Positions 1-8,306 of a stretch of DNA of 64,000 bases are shown piece after piece. Source of the stretch: Zoogloea sp. 1C4 (GTDB lineage: Bacteria; Pseudomonadota; Gammaproteobacteria; Burkholderiales; Rhodocyclaceae). The notes beneath the pieces are model-generated. The model was not told where the DNA came from. It was given only the letters and a program-made list of their open reading frames with translations, and did not search any database. Position 1 is the stretch's first letter. The number at the start of each line of letters is the position of its first letter. Location of the stretch: assembly GCF_009469605.1 (NCBI RefSeq), contig NZ_SSXU01000005.1, positions 79,857 through 143,856 of the forward strand. Direction: 5' to 3'. The translations under genes were made by a program, and so were the position numbers.

Positions 1-273
1 GTGGAGCTGCGGGTGACGAGCGGCGGCGAGGGCTTTCCGCCGGACAAGCTGGAGGCGGTGTTCAACCTCTTCGAGCGCGGCCGCAGCGAGACGGCGGTGG
101 CGGGGATGGGCGTCGGGCTGGCCATCTGCCGGGCCATCGTCGAGGCCCACGGCGGGTCGATCCGCGCGATCAATCCGCCCGAAGGCGGCGCCTGCGTGGC
201 CTTCACGCTGCCCCGGGGCAACCCGCCGGCCATCGATGCCGAACCCTTCGCCAACCCCGGAGAACGCCCATGA
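1..273 (+). CDS. kdpD: KdpD sensor kinase, C-terminal fragment
   Basis: Only the last 90 residues are in the window; the gene starts upstream. They form the end of a histidine-kinase ATPase domain, with the G2-box-like GMGVGLAICRAIVEAHGG at about residues 36-53. That spelling is typical of KdpD, the membrane kinase that senses potassium limitation or turgor and phosphorylates KdpE. The stop codon overlaps the kdpE start (ATGA), so the pair is translationally coupled. The KdpD assignment rests mainly on the neighbour. The N-terminal Kdp/Usp domains cannot be checked here. Confidence 0.85.
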   Translation: MELRVTSGGEGFPPDKLEAVFNLFERGRSETAVAGMGVGLAICRAIVEAHGGSIRAINPPEGGACVAFTLPRGNPPAIDAEPFANPGERP

Positions 274-956
274 GCGAGGCAACCATCCTGGTCATCGAGG
301 ACGAACTGCAGATCCGCCGCTTTGTGCGCACGGCGCTGGAAGGCGAGGGCCTGCGGGTGGTGGACGCCGACACCCGGCGCCTGGGCCTGCAGGAAGCCGG
401 GCGCTGCAAGCCCGATCTGGTGATCCTCGACCTGGGCCTGCCCGACGGCGACGGCGCGGGCTTTGTGGCGGATTTCCGGGCGTGGTCCTCCGCGCCGGTG
501 CTGGTGCTGTCGGCCCGCTCCACCGAGCACGACAGGATCGGCGTGCTCGACGCGGGGGCCGACGACTACCTCACCAAGCCCTTTTCCATCGGCGAGTTGC
601 TGGCCCGGGTGCGCGCGCTGCTGCGGCGCGGGCGGCGTGCGCCGGAGAACGAGGCCGCCGAGGTGGCCTTTGGCGACGTGACGGTGGATTTCTCGCGCCG
701 GCAGGTGCTGCGCCGGGGCGAGGCGGTCAAGCTCACGCCCATCGAATACCGCCTGCTCGGGCACCTGATCGCCAACGCCGGCAAGGTCGTCACCCATCGC
801 CAGCTGCTGCGCGAGGTGTGGGGCACGGCCTCGGGCGACAACAGCCACTACCTGCGCATCTACGTGGGCCACCTGCGCCACAAGCTCGAAGACGACCCCG
901 CCCAGCCGCGCCACTTTCTGACGGAAACCGGCGTGGGCTATCGCTTCCAGCTCTGA
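270..956 (+). CDS. kdpE: KdpE response regulator
   Basis: OmpR-family regulator of 228 residues that, when phosphorylated by KdpD, activates the high-affinity potassium ATPase operon kdpFABC. The receiver domain fills about residues 1-120, with acidic residues E10/D11, phospho-acceptor D54 in LVILDLGLPDGDG and conserved K103 in LTKPFS. The winged-helix DNA-binding domain spans about 130-228 (VTHRQLLREVWG, YLRIYVGHLRHKLE, GVGYRFQL). The start overlaps the kdpD stop by four bases. No kdpFABC genes lie downstream; the potassium gene that follows is kup, so kdpFABC probably precedes kdpD outside the window. Confidence 0.93.
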   Translation: MSEATILVIEDELQIRRFVRTALEGEGLRVVDADTRRLGLQEAGRCKPDLVILDLGLPDGDGAGFVADFRAWSSAPVLVLSARSTEHDRIGVLDAGADDYLTKPFSIGELLARVRALLRRGRRAPENEAAEVAFGDVTVDFSRRQVLRRGEAVKLTPIEYRLLGHLIANAGKVVTHRQLLREVWGTASGDNSHYLRIYVGHLRHKLEDDPAQPRHFLTETGVGYRFQL

Positions 957-984
957 CCCCCGAACCCTACCCCGGAGTGATCCT

Positions 985-2874
985 GTGACCTCATCTGCGT
1001 CTTCCCATCCATCCGCCCAGGCGGGCGCCGGGCTGATTCCGCTGGCGCTGGCCGCCCTCGGGGTGGTGTACGGCGACATCGGCACCAGCCCCCTGTACGC
1101 CTTCAAGGAGGCCTTTGCTGGCGCCCACGGCATCGACCCGAGCGAGGCCCACGTGCTGGCCACGCTGTCGGCCTTCTTCTGGGCGGTGCTGATCGTGGTG
1201 TCCCTCAAATACGTGTGGGTGGTGCTGCGCTTCGACAACGAAGGGGAGGGCGGGGTGCTGGCCCTCACCGCGCTGGCCCACCGGGTGGCCCGTGGCCCGC
1301 GCCGGGCGGCGCTGGCGGTGGGGGCGGGCATCTTCGCGGCGGCGCTGTTCTACGGCGACGCCATCATCACCCCGGCCATCTCGGTGCTGTCGGCGGTGGA
1401 GGGCCTCAGCGTGGCCACGCCGCACCTGGAGCACTACGTGGTGCCCATCACCGTGGGCATTCTGGTGGCGCTGTTCATGATCCAGAAGCACGGCACCGGG
1501 CAGGTGGGGCGCTACTTCGGGCCGGTGACGGTGCTGTGGTTCATCACCCTGGCGGTGCTGGGGGTGGCGAGCATCCTGCGCACGCCTGAGGTGCTGCGGG
1601 CCCTCGACCCCCGTTACGCCCTCGACTTTGCGCTCGAGAGCCCGAAGCTCGCCTTCATCCTGCTGTCGGCGGTGTTCCTGGCCCTCACCGGGGGTGAGGC
1701 GCTGTATGCCGACATGGGCCACTTCGGCGCCCGGCCGGTGCGGCTGGCCTGGTACGGGCTGGTGTGGCCGTCGCTGGTGCTCAACTATTTTGGCCAGGGC
1801 GCGCTGGTGCTGCGCGAGCCGGTCGCCATCGAAAACCCGTTCTACCTGCTGGCGCCGGACTGGTTCCTGCTGCCGCTGGTGGGGCTGGCGACCCTCGCCA
1901 CGGTGATCGCCTCCCAGGCGACCATCACCGGCGCGTATTCCATGACGCTCCAGGCCACCCGCCTCGGTTACCTGCCGCGGATGCGCATCCTGCACACCTC
2001 GGATACCGAGCGCGGCCAGATCTACGTGCCCGGTGTTAACTGGCTGATGCTGGTGGCGGTGGTCGTGCTGGTGCTGCAGTTCCGTTCTTCCGGCGCCCTG
2101 GCGGCGGCCTATGGCATCGCGGTGTCGGGCACGATGATCATCACTACGCTGCTCACCGCCTACATCGTCTTCATGACCCGGGCGCGGATGCGCATCGGCC
2201 TGCTGGTGGCGCTGGCGCTGTTCGGGCTGCTGGAAAGCCTGTTCTTCAGCTCCAACCTCACCAAGCTGGGCGAGGGCGGCTGGATGCCCATGGCGCTGGG
2301 CGCCGCGATCTTCCTGATGCTCACCACCTGGAAGGAAGGCAGCCGGCTGCTGGCGCGCCAGCGGGAGCAGATCGATGTGCCACTGGATGGTTTCGTGAAG
2401 GGGCCGCCGCCGGATGTGCCCCGGGTGCCCGGCACCGCGGTGTATCTCACCTCCGAGCCGAGCCTCGTGCCCAGCGCGCTGTTCCACAACCTCAAGCACT
2501 ACAAGGTGATGCACGAGCGCACGGTGTTCCTCCACGTGGTGAACGAGGACGTGCCGCGGGTTGCCGACGGGGAGCGGGTGCACGTCACCCGGCTGGCGCC
2601 CGGGCTGTACAACGTGGATGCCCGCGTCGGCTTTCGGGAAGAACCCGACGTGCCGGCCGCCCTGGCCCTGGCCGCGGCCCAGGGGCTGGATCTCGAGCCC
2701 ATGACCACCACCTTCTTCGTGGCCCGCTCGAGCATCGTCGATGGCCCGGGCAAGCTGCCGCGCTGGCGCTGCAACCTGTTTGCGTGGATGGTCCGCCAGT
2801 CGGAAGGGGCTGCGAGCCACTTCCGGCTGCCGGCCAATCAGGTGGTTGAGCTGGGCACGCAGGTGATGCTGTAG
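985..2874 (+). CDS. kup: Kup potassium uptake transporter
   Basis: 629-residue low-affinity proton/potassium symporter of the inner membrane (KUP/HAK/KT family), close to the usual length of about 620. The family signature GVVYGDIGTSPLYAFKE lies near residues 28-44, followed by about twelve hydrophobic segments to around residue 450 and a hydrophilic cytoplasmic tail ending with LPANQVVELGTQVML. The start is GTG, preceded by CCCCGGAGTGATCCT, in which GGAG is the ribosome-binding site. It sits 28 bases behind kdpE, which suggests co-transcription and pairs a regulated with a housekeeping potassium system. Confidence 0.95.
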   Translation: MTSSASSHPSAQAGAGLIPLALAALGVVYGDIGTSPLYAFKEAFAGAHGIDPSEAHVLATLSAFFWAVLIVVSLKYVWVVLRFDNEGEGGVLALTALAHRVARGPRRAALAVGAGIFAAALFYGDAIITPAISVLSAVEGLSVATPHLEHYVVPITVGILVALFMIQKHGTGQVGRYFGPVTVLWFITLAVLGVASILRTPEVLRALDPRYALDFALESPKLAFILLSAVFLALTGGEALYADMGHFGARPVRLAWYGLVWPSLVLNYFGQGALVLREPVAIENPFYLLAPDWFLLPLVGLATLATVIASQATITGAYSMTLQATRLGYLPRMRILHTSDTERGQIYVPGVNWLMLVAVVVLVLQFRSSGALAAAYGIAVSGTMIITTLLTAYIVFMTRARMRIGLLVALALFGLLESLFFSSNLTKLGEGGWMPMALGAAIFLMLTTWKEGSRLLARQREQIDVPLDGFVKGPPPDVPRVPGTAVYLTSEPSLVPSALFHNLKHYKVMHERTVFLHVVNEDVPRVADGERVHVTRLAPGLYNVDARVGFREEPDVPAALALAAAQGLDLEPMTTTFFVARSSIVDGPGKLPRWRCNLFAWMVRQSEGAASHFRLPANQVVELGTQVML

Positions 2875-2991
2875 CCCCGGGCGGGCGTCAAAGTTGTGTG
2901 CCCGGCCTAAATGGGAGGAGGCGTGTGCCGTTATGGCTGTGTCGAGCCACCGTTCGTGGGGTGGCCGATCTGCCGATAACAATAAGCGCTC

Positions 2992-5883
2992 ATGCCTCCT
3001 GCCAACCTCTTTGCCGGCGCGATGGATCTCGTGTTCCTCGTCTACGGCGCGGCTTTCCTGGCCCTTGGACTGGCCATCCTTGTCCGTCACAACGATCACA
3101 GCGAACTTCCGCTTTCCCGCTCCCTCTGGCTGCTCGGCGGTTTTGCCGGGCTGCATGGGGTACTGGAGTGGACGGATCTGTGGCGGACGGTGCACGGCAG
3201 CGAGCCGTCACTGGCGGCGGGGCAGTCGGTGTTGCTGCTGGTGTCCTACCTGTTCCTGTTCGAGTTCGGCCGCCGGCTCGTGGTCGAGGCGGACGACCGG
3301 TCCGGCGGGCGCGGTTGGCTTGCCGGCTGTCTGGCGGCGGTCTGTCGGCCGGCGCTGTACGTGCCCCTGCTGGCCCTTGTCGGCATCGGCGCGGCGGTGT
3401 CGGATGCTTCGCTGCCCACCCTCGGCATTCTTTCCCGTTACGTGTTTGGCTTTGCAGGCGCCACCCTCGCGGGGGTCGGGCTGCTGCGGGCGCTCAGGCC
3501 GTCCCGGCTGCCGGGCTTGCCCCGGGAGGATGTGCGCAGCCTGACCCGGGCCGGGCAGCTGGGGGCCGGCGCCCTGATTGCCTACGGCGTGCTGGGCGGG
3601 CTGGTGGTGCCGGAGGCCGACTGGTTTCCTGCGTCGGTGATCAACCACCAGCGCTTCCTCGAGACCTTCGGTTTTCCGGTGCAGCTGGCGCGGGCGGCGG
3701 CGGCCATCGTCATCGCGGCTTCGATGGTGCGTCTGCTGGATATCTTCCAGGTGGAGGCGCTGACCCGCCTGCGCGTCGCCAAGGGCGAAACGGACCGGGC
3801 CCTCGGGCAGCTGGGGGCGCTCCACCGCAGTCAGGCGCTGATCCTGGCCTCATCGGGCGAGGGCATCATCGGTTTCGATTCGGACGGGCACATGACCTTC
3901 GTCAATCCCGCAGCCGAGCGGATGCTGGGCCACCCGGGCGAGGCGCTCCTGGGCCAGTCGCTGCATGACCTGACGCACCACTCCCGTCCTGATGGCACGC
4001 CGTACCCGGAGGAGGCCTGTCCAATCGGGCAGTCGCTGATCGACCACCGGCCGCGCCGGGGGGATGACGAGTTCTTCTGGCGTCGGGATGGCAGCGGCTT
4101 TCCGGTGGATTTCCTGGTCACGCCGATGTTCGATGGGGATCGCTGTGTCGGCGGGGTGCTGTCCTTCCGTGACATGACGGAGCAGACCCGCCTGGCCCGG
4201 CGTCGCGCCGCAATGCAGGAGCTGATGCTCCAGCTGGCTGGCCTGCCGGCGATCAACGAGGGCGATCTGGACACCATGGTGCAGGTGGTGACCGCGCGGC
4301 TCGCCCGTACCTTCGAGGTGGAGCGGGTCAGCGTCTGGCTGCTTGAGGACGGGGAGTCCCGTCTGCGCTGCATCGACCTGTTCACCCGTTCGAGCGGCGA
4401 GCACTGCGCCGGGCGGGTGATTGAAGAGACCGGTTTTGGCGACCACCTGGCGGCGCTGAAGGCGGCGCGCTACAGGGCCAGCAACGACGCGCAGCATGAC
4501 CCGCGTCTGGCCGCCCTGGTCCATGGTCCGCTCGCGCAGGCCGAGATCCAGTCGATGCTCGGCTGCCTGATCGCCTCGGGCCGGCGTCCCTTCGGGCTGC
4601 TGTGTCTGGCCGAGACCGGCAGGCCCCACGCGTGGGCGCCGGATGAGATCGACTTCGCCTGCCAGCTGGCCGACCAGATCGGCCTGGTTCTGCTCAACCG
4701 CGAAAGGCGTCGGGCCGAAGCGGCGAGCCGGGCCAAGAGTTCGTTCATCGCAAACATGAGCCACGAGCTGCGCACGCCCATGACGGCCATCATCGGGATG
4801 AACAGCCTGGCCCTGCGCCGGGCCACCGACCCCCGGCTGATCGACCAGCTGGGCAAGATCGGCAAGGCTGCCCAGCATCTGCTGGGTGTCATCAACAACA
4901 TCCTCGACCTGTCGAAGATCGAGGCCGACCGGCTGACGATGGAGCAGGTGGACTTCCGTATCGGCGAAGTGGTGGAGAACCTGGCCAGCCTGATGGGGCA
5001 GCGGATCACCGAGAAGGGGCTGCGGCTCTGCATCGATCTGCCGCCAGCGCTGGGCATTTCGCCGCTGCGGGGCGATCCGCTGCGGCTCACCCAGATCCTC
5101 CTGAACCTCGTCGGCAACGCGGTGAAGTTCACCCCGGCGGGCGAGATCGTGCTGAGCGTGGCGCAGATCGAATCCGGCGCGGACGACGTGCTGGTGCGCT
5201 TCGAGGTGCGCGACCGGGGGATCGGCATTGCGCCGGAAGAGGCGGCGCGCCTGTTCAATGCCTTCGAGCAGGCCGGCGCATCGACCACCCGCAAGTACGG
5301 CGGCACGGGCCTTGGGCTGGCGATCAGCCGGCGCCTGGCGTTGCAGATGGGGGGCGATATCGGCGTGGAGAGCGTGCCGGGCGAAGGCAGCACTTTCTGG
5401 TTCACCGCCAGGCTGGGCATCGGCAGCGCGGTGCGGAGCGACGCGGCAGGCAAGCCGGTTTCGGCCGAGTCGCTGCTTCAGGCCGAGTTTGCCGGCGCGC
5501 GGGTGCTGTTGGTGGAGGACGAGCCGGTGAACCAGGAGGTGTCCCTGTGCCTGCTGGAAGACGCCGGCCTTGTCGTGGAGGTGGCCGACGACGGGCTGGT
5601 GGCCGTGGAGATGGCCCGGCAGACGGGCTACGACCTGATCCTGATGGACATGCAGATGCCCCGCATGAACGGCCTGGAGGCGACCCGGCGGATCCGCGCC
5701 GACTCGGCCAACACCGGCACCCCGATCCTGGCGATGACAGCCAACGCCTTTGTGGAGGATCGCCAGGCGTGCCTGGAGGCCGGCATGAACGACCACATCA
5801 CCAAGCCGGTGGATTCCGACCTGCTGTTCGAGACGGTGTTGAAGTGGCTGTCCCGCTCGCTGGAGGGCGAGGTGACGACCTGA
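2992..5883 (+). CDS. Hybrid sensor histidine kinase (membrane-PAS-GAF-HisKA-HATPase-receiver)
   Basis: 963 residues. The first 250 or so hold about seven hydrophobic segments (for example [19 protein letters not shown]), an uncharacterised membrane sensor. A PAS domain follows at about 280-395 ([23 protein letters not shown]), then a GAF domain at about 415-560. The kinase core has phospho-acceptor H591 in SHELRTPM, a degenerate N-box, and [13 protein letters not shown] as G2 box. A receiver at about 835-955 has D886 in [13 protein letters not shown]. There is no Hpt domain or partner regulator nearby, so the phosphorelay partner is elsewhere. The ATG at 2992 has no good ribosome-binding site; the next in-frame ATG (3022) is an alternative. 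The input signal is unknown. Confidence 0.85.
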   Translation: MPPANLFAGAMDLVFLVYGAAFLALGLAILVRHNDHSELPLSRSLWLLGGFAGLHGVLEWTDLWRTVHGSEPSLAAGQSVLLLVSYLFLFEFGRRLVVEADDRSGGRGWLAGCLAAVCRPALYVPLLALVGIGAAVSDASLPTLGILSRYVFGFAGATLAGVGLLRALRPSRLPGLPREDVRSLTRAGQLGAGALIAYGVLGGLVVPEADWFPASVINHQRFLETFGFPVQLARAAAAIVIAASMVRLLDIFQVEALTRLRVAKGETDRALGQLGALHRSQALILASSGEGIIGFDSDGHMTFVNPAAERMLGHPGEALLGQSLHDLTHHSRPDGTPYPEEACPIGQSLIDHRPRRGDDEFFWRRDGSGFPVDFLVTPMFDGDRCVGGVLSFRDMTEQTRLARRRAAMQELMLQLAGLPAINEGDLDTMVQVVTARLARTFEVERVSVWLLEDGESRLRCIDLFTRSSGEHCAGRVIEETGFGDHLAALKAARYRASNDAQHDPRLAALVHGPLAQAEIQSMLGCLIASGRRPFGLLCLAETGRPHAWAPDEIDFACQLADQIGLVLLNRERRRAEAASRAKSSFIANMSHELRTPMTAIIGMNSLALRRATDPRLIDQLGKIGKAAQHLLGVINNILDLSKIEADRLTMEQVDFRIGEVVENLASLMGQRITEKGLRLCIDLPPALGISPLRGDPLRLTQILLNLVGNAVKFTPAGEIVLSVAQIESGADDVLVRFEVRDRGIGIAPEEAARLFNAFEQAGASTTRKYGGTGLGLAISRRLALQMGGDIGVESVPGEGSTFWFTARLGIGSAVRSDAAGKPVSAESLLQAEFAGARVLLVEDEPVNQEVSLCLLEDAGLVVEVADDGLVAVEMARQTGYDLILMDMQMPRMNGLEATRRIRADSANTGTPILAMTANAFVEDRQACLEAGMNDHITKPVDSDLLFETVLKWLSRSLEGEVTT

Positions 5884-5909
5884 TCGGACGCGCCGGGCCT
5901 TGAAACGAA

Positions 5910-5941
5910 AACACCCCGGGGGCGTGACACCCCGGGGTGTT
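5910..5941. terminator. Bidirectional intrinsic terminator
   Basis: A perfect 12-bp stem, AACACCCCGGGG (5910-5921) pairing with 5930-5941, closes on an 8-base loop. It lies between the convergent hybrid kinase and prc genes. A-rich and T-rich flanks are modest (TGTGCTTCT after, GAAACG before), so it probably serves both strands. Confidence 0.8.
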
Positions 5942-5961
5942 GTGCTTCTGGCGCCGGCGTT

Positions 5962-8100
5962 TCAGCGCAGCGTTGTGGCCTTGGCGGAGCCGGCGGCATT
6001 CCGCTCGCGCAGGGCGAGCTGGGTGCGGGTGGCAAACAGTTCGGCCTCGTCGGCGACGATGCGGGCGGCTTCGGTGAGGAGCACGTCCTTGCTGTCCTTG
6101 CGGGCCTTCTCGGCGGCGAGATCGGCGGCCAGGCTGCGTTCGCCGTACTGGAGGCCGTCGTCCTGGAGGGCGGCGAGCTTGTCCTTGCTGCCCTTGTCGC
6201 GGGACTTGAGGCGCGCTTCCTGGCGTTCTTTCTCCTGGCGGCGCTCGGTCTCGTTGAGGGACAACTGCTTGGTTTCGCGCAGGCGCTTGTACTCGGCCAC
6301 GTCCTGCAGCAGCTGGGCGAAATCCTTGTCCTTGGCGATGCGGGCATCGTGGCGGCGCTGGAGATCGGCCAGGCGCGGCGAGACTTCATCCACCGGACGG
6401 AATTCGGCGGCCTTCACCTGAATCCACGGCAGGGCGTTGTCGTAGCTGGATTCGCCGAAGCTCTGCGGATCGGACACCGACGGGAAGCGGATGTCGGGCA
6501 CCACGCCGCGCAGCTGGGTGGTGCCGCCGTTGATGCGGAAGAACTGGGCGACGGTCATCTTCAGGTCGCCGAACTTGGGCGGGTCGTTGCGGGCGATCTG
6601 GTCCAGGCTGATCATGGTCTGGACGGTGCCCTTGCCGAAGCTCGGCTCGCCGATGATGGGCGCGCGGCCGTAGTCCTGCAGCGCGGCGGCGAAGATCTCG
6701 GAGGCCGACGCGGAGCCGCGGTTGATGAGCACCGCCAGCGGGCCATCCCAGGCGGTGCCGGCGTGTTCGTCCTTCTCGACGCCGATCTGGCCATCCGGGC
6801 GACGCTGCTGGACCACCGGGCCCTTGTCGATGAAGAGGCCGGTGAGCTCGACCGCCTCGCGCAGCGAGCCGCCGCCGTTGTTGCGCAGGTCGATCAGGAG
6901 GCCGTCGACCTTTTCCTTCTTCAGCTCGTCGATCAGGCGGGCCACGTCGCGGCTGGCGCTGCGGTAGTCCTTGTCGCCCTTGCGGCGGCCTTCGAAGTCT
7001 TCGTAGAAGGCGGGCAGGTTGATCACGCCGATCTTGCGGGCGGTGGCGCCTTCGCCGGTCTTAATGACCGACTTCTTGGCGGCCTGCTCTTCGAGCTTGA
7101 TCTTGTCACGGGTGAGGGCGACCTGCTTGTGCTTGGCGTCGGGGCCGGCGTCGGCGGGCAGCACGTCGAGCACCACGCGGGTGTTCTTCTCGCCGCGGAT
7201 CAGCTTGACGACCTCGTCGACCCGCGAGCCGACCACGTCGGCCACGGCGTCGTCGCCCTGGCCGACGCCGACGATGCGGTCGCCCACGGCGAGCTTGCCG
7301 GAGCGCGCCGCCGGGCCGCCGGGCACCAGTTCGCGGATGGTGATGTACTCGTCACGTTCCTGCAGCACGGCGCCGATGCCCACCAGCGAAAGGCGCATGG
7401 AGATGTCGAAATCGGCCGAGGCGCTACGCCCGAGATAGTTGGTGTGGGGCTCGATCGACATGGCGTAGGCGTTCATGAAGATCTGGAAGACGTCCTCGCT
7501 CTTGTTGCGGGTGGCGCGGGTGACGTAGTTGTCGTAGCGCTTGGCGAGGGTGTCGCGGATGGCCTTGTCGTCCTTGCCGGCGAGCTTGAGACGCAGCCAG
7601 TCGTTCTTGACGCGCTTCTTCCACAGGTCGCGCACCTCGGCCTCGTCGGCGGGCCACGGGGCCTTGTCGCGGGCGTAGGGGTAGCTTTCCTTGGTGCTGA
7701 AGTCGAAGCCCTGGCCGAGGAGCTCGCGGGCGTAGCCGAGGCGCTCGGTCACGCGCTGCTCGTAGCGCTGGAAGATGGCGAAGGGCGCAGAAAGATTGCC
7801 CCGCAGGATCGCGTCGTCGAGCCGGGTGCGGGCATCGGCGAAGCCGTCGATGTCGGCCTGGGTGAAGAACAGCCGTTCCGGATCGAGGGCCTTGAGATAG
7901 CGGTCGAAGATCTTCTCCGACATGGCGTCGTCGAGGGGAACGGTCTTGTAGTGATAGCGGCTCAGGATCTGCGCGCTCAGGTAGGCCGTCTGGGCCTGGT
8001 CGGCGGTGGGGGCCAGGCGGGGCGCCGCGGCCAGTTCCTGGGCCGCCGTCTGGCCGGCGCACAGCACCGAGAGCAGGGTCCAGATGATTCGCTTGTTCAA
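5962..8100 (-). CDS. prc: Tail-specific periplasmic protease Prc (CtpA, S41)
   Basis: Carboxy-terminal processing protease that degrades or trims periplasmic proteins by their C-terminal tails. I start it at a TTG at 8100 with GGAG just upstream, giving 712 residues and a clean signal peptide (NKRIIWTLLSVLCAGQTAAQE); an ATG further upstream would add an implausible leader. The order is an N-terminal domain, a PDZ domain around 240-330, the S41 peptidase with the nucleophile serine in RGSASASEIF and the lysine in GEPSFGKGT, then the DUF3340 tail with a charged helical C-terminus. The length matches E. coli Prc. The gene is divergent from a c-di-GMP protein across a region with a striking palindrome. 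Confidence 0.93.
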   Translation of the reverse strand: MNKRIIWTLLSVLCAGQTAAQELAAAPRLAPTADQAQTAYLSAQILSRYHYKTVPLDDAMSEKIFDRYLKALDPERLFFTQADIDGFADARTRLDDAILRGNLSAPFAIFQRYEQRVTERLGYARELLGQGFDFSTKESYPYARDKAPWPADEAEVRDLWKKRVKNDWLRLKLAGKDDKAIRDTLAKRYDNYVTRATRNKSEDVFQIFMNAYAMSIEPHTNYLGRSASADFDISMRLSLVGIGAVLQERDEYITIRELVPGGPAARSGKLAVGDRIVGVGQGDDAVADVVGSRVDEVVKLIRGEKNTRVVLDVLPADAGPDAKHKQVALTRDKIKLEEQAAKKSVIKTGEGATARKIGVINLPAFYEDFEGRRKGDKDYRSASRDVARLIDELKKEKVDGLLIDLRNNGGGSLREAVELTGLFIDKGPVVQQRRPDGQIGVEKDEHAGTAWDGPLAVLINRGSASASEIFAAALQDYGRAPIIGEPSFGKGTVQTMISLDQIARNDPPKFGDLKMTVAQFFRINGGTTQLRGVVPDIRFPSVSDPQSFGESSYDNALPWIQVKAAEFRPVDEVSPRLADLQRRHDARIAKDKDFAQLLQDVAEYKRLRETKQLSLNETERRQEKERQEARLKSRDKGSKDKLAALQDDGLQYGERSLAADLAAEKARKDSKDVLLTEAARIVADEAELFATRTQLALRERNAAGSAKATTLR

Positions 8101-8189
8101 TTGTTTCTCCACCGCAAAGTTTGAGCCGGGATGGACGGTACATTTTTCCGGCAGGAAGGTCGACAGCCGGCTGGCCGAAATGTTCGCGG

Positions 8190-8210
8190 TTTCGGAAAAC
8201 GTTTCCGAAA
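8190..8210. promoter_or_regulatory. Perfect inverted repeat, putative operator
   Basis: TTTCGGAAA (8190-8198) and TTTCCGAAA (8202-8210) form 9-bp arms around ACG, a 21-bp perfect dyad. It lies about 90 bases upstream of the prc start and about 97 upstream of the divergent cyclase/phosphodiesterase start. The short spacer and lack of a T-run argue against a terminator. A related half-site, TTCCGAAC, occurs at about 8251. This is probably a binding site for a dimeric regulator; which one is unknown. Confidence 0.6.
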
Positions 8211-8306
8211 ATATGACTAAAGACATACGTCAAGATACCGTTAAGCCATATTCCGAACGGTTTGATAACAAGGAAGACGCCCGATTTCAATCGGGTGGGA
8301 GAGAGC

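Noticed and set aside
991-3195. 734-codon open frame on the minus strand over kup
   Set aside because: Antisense shadow caused by high GC; low-complexity His/Gln/Arg-rich product, no domain, and Kup on the other strand is unmistakable.
6349-8124. 591-codon plus-strand frame over prc
   Set aside because: Antisense of a well-conserved protease; product is Ala/Val/Gly-rich without motifs.
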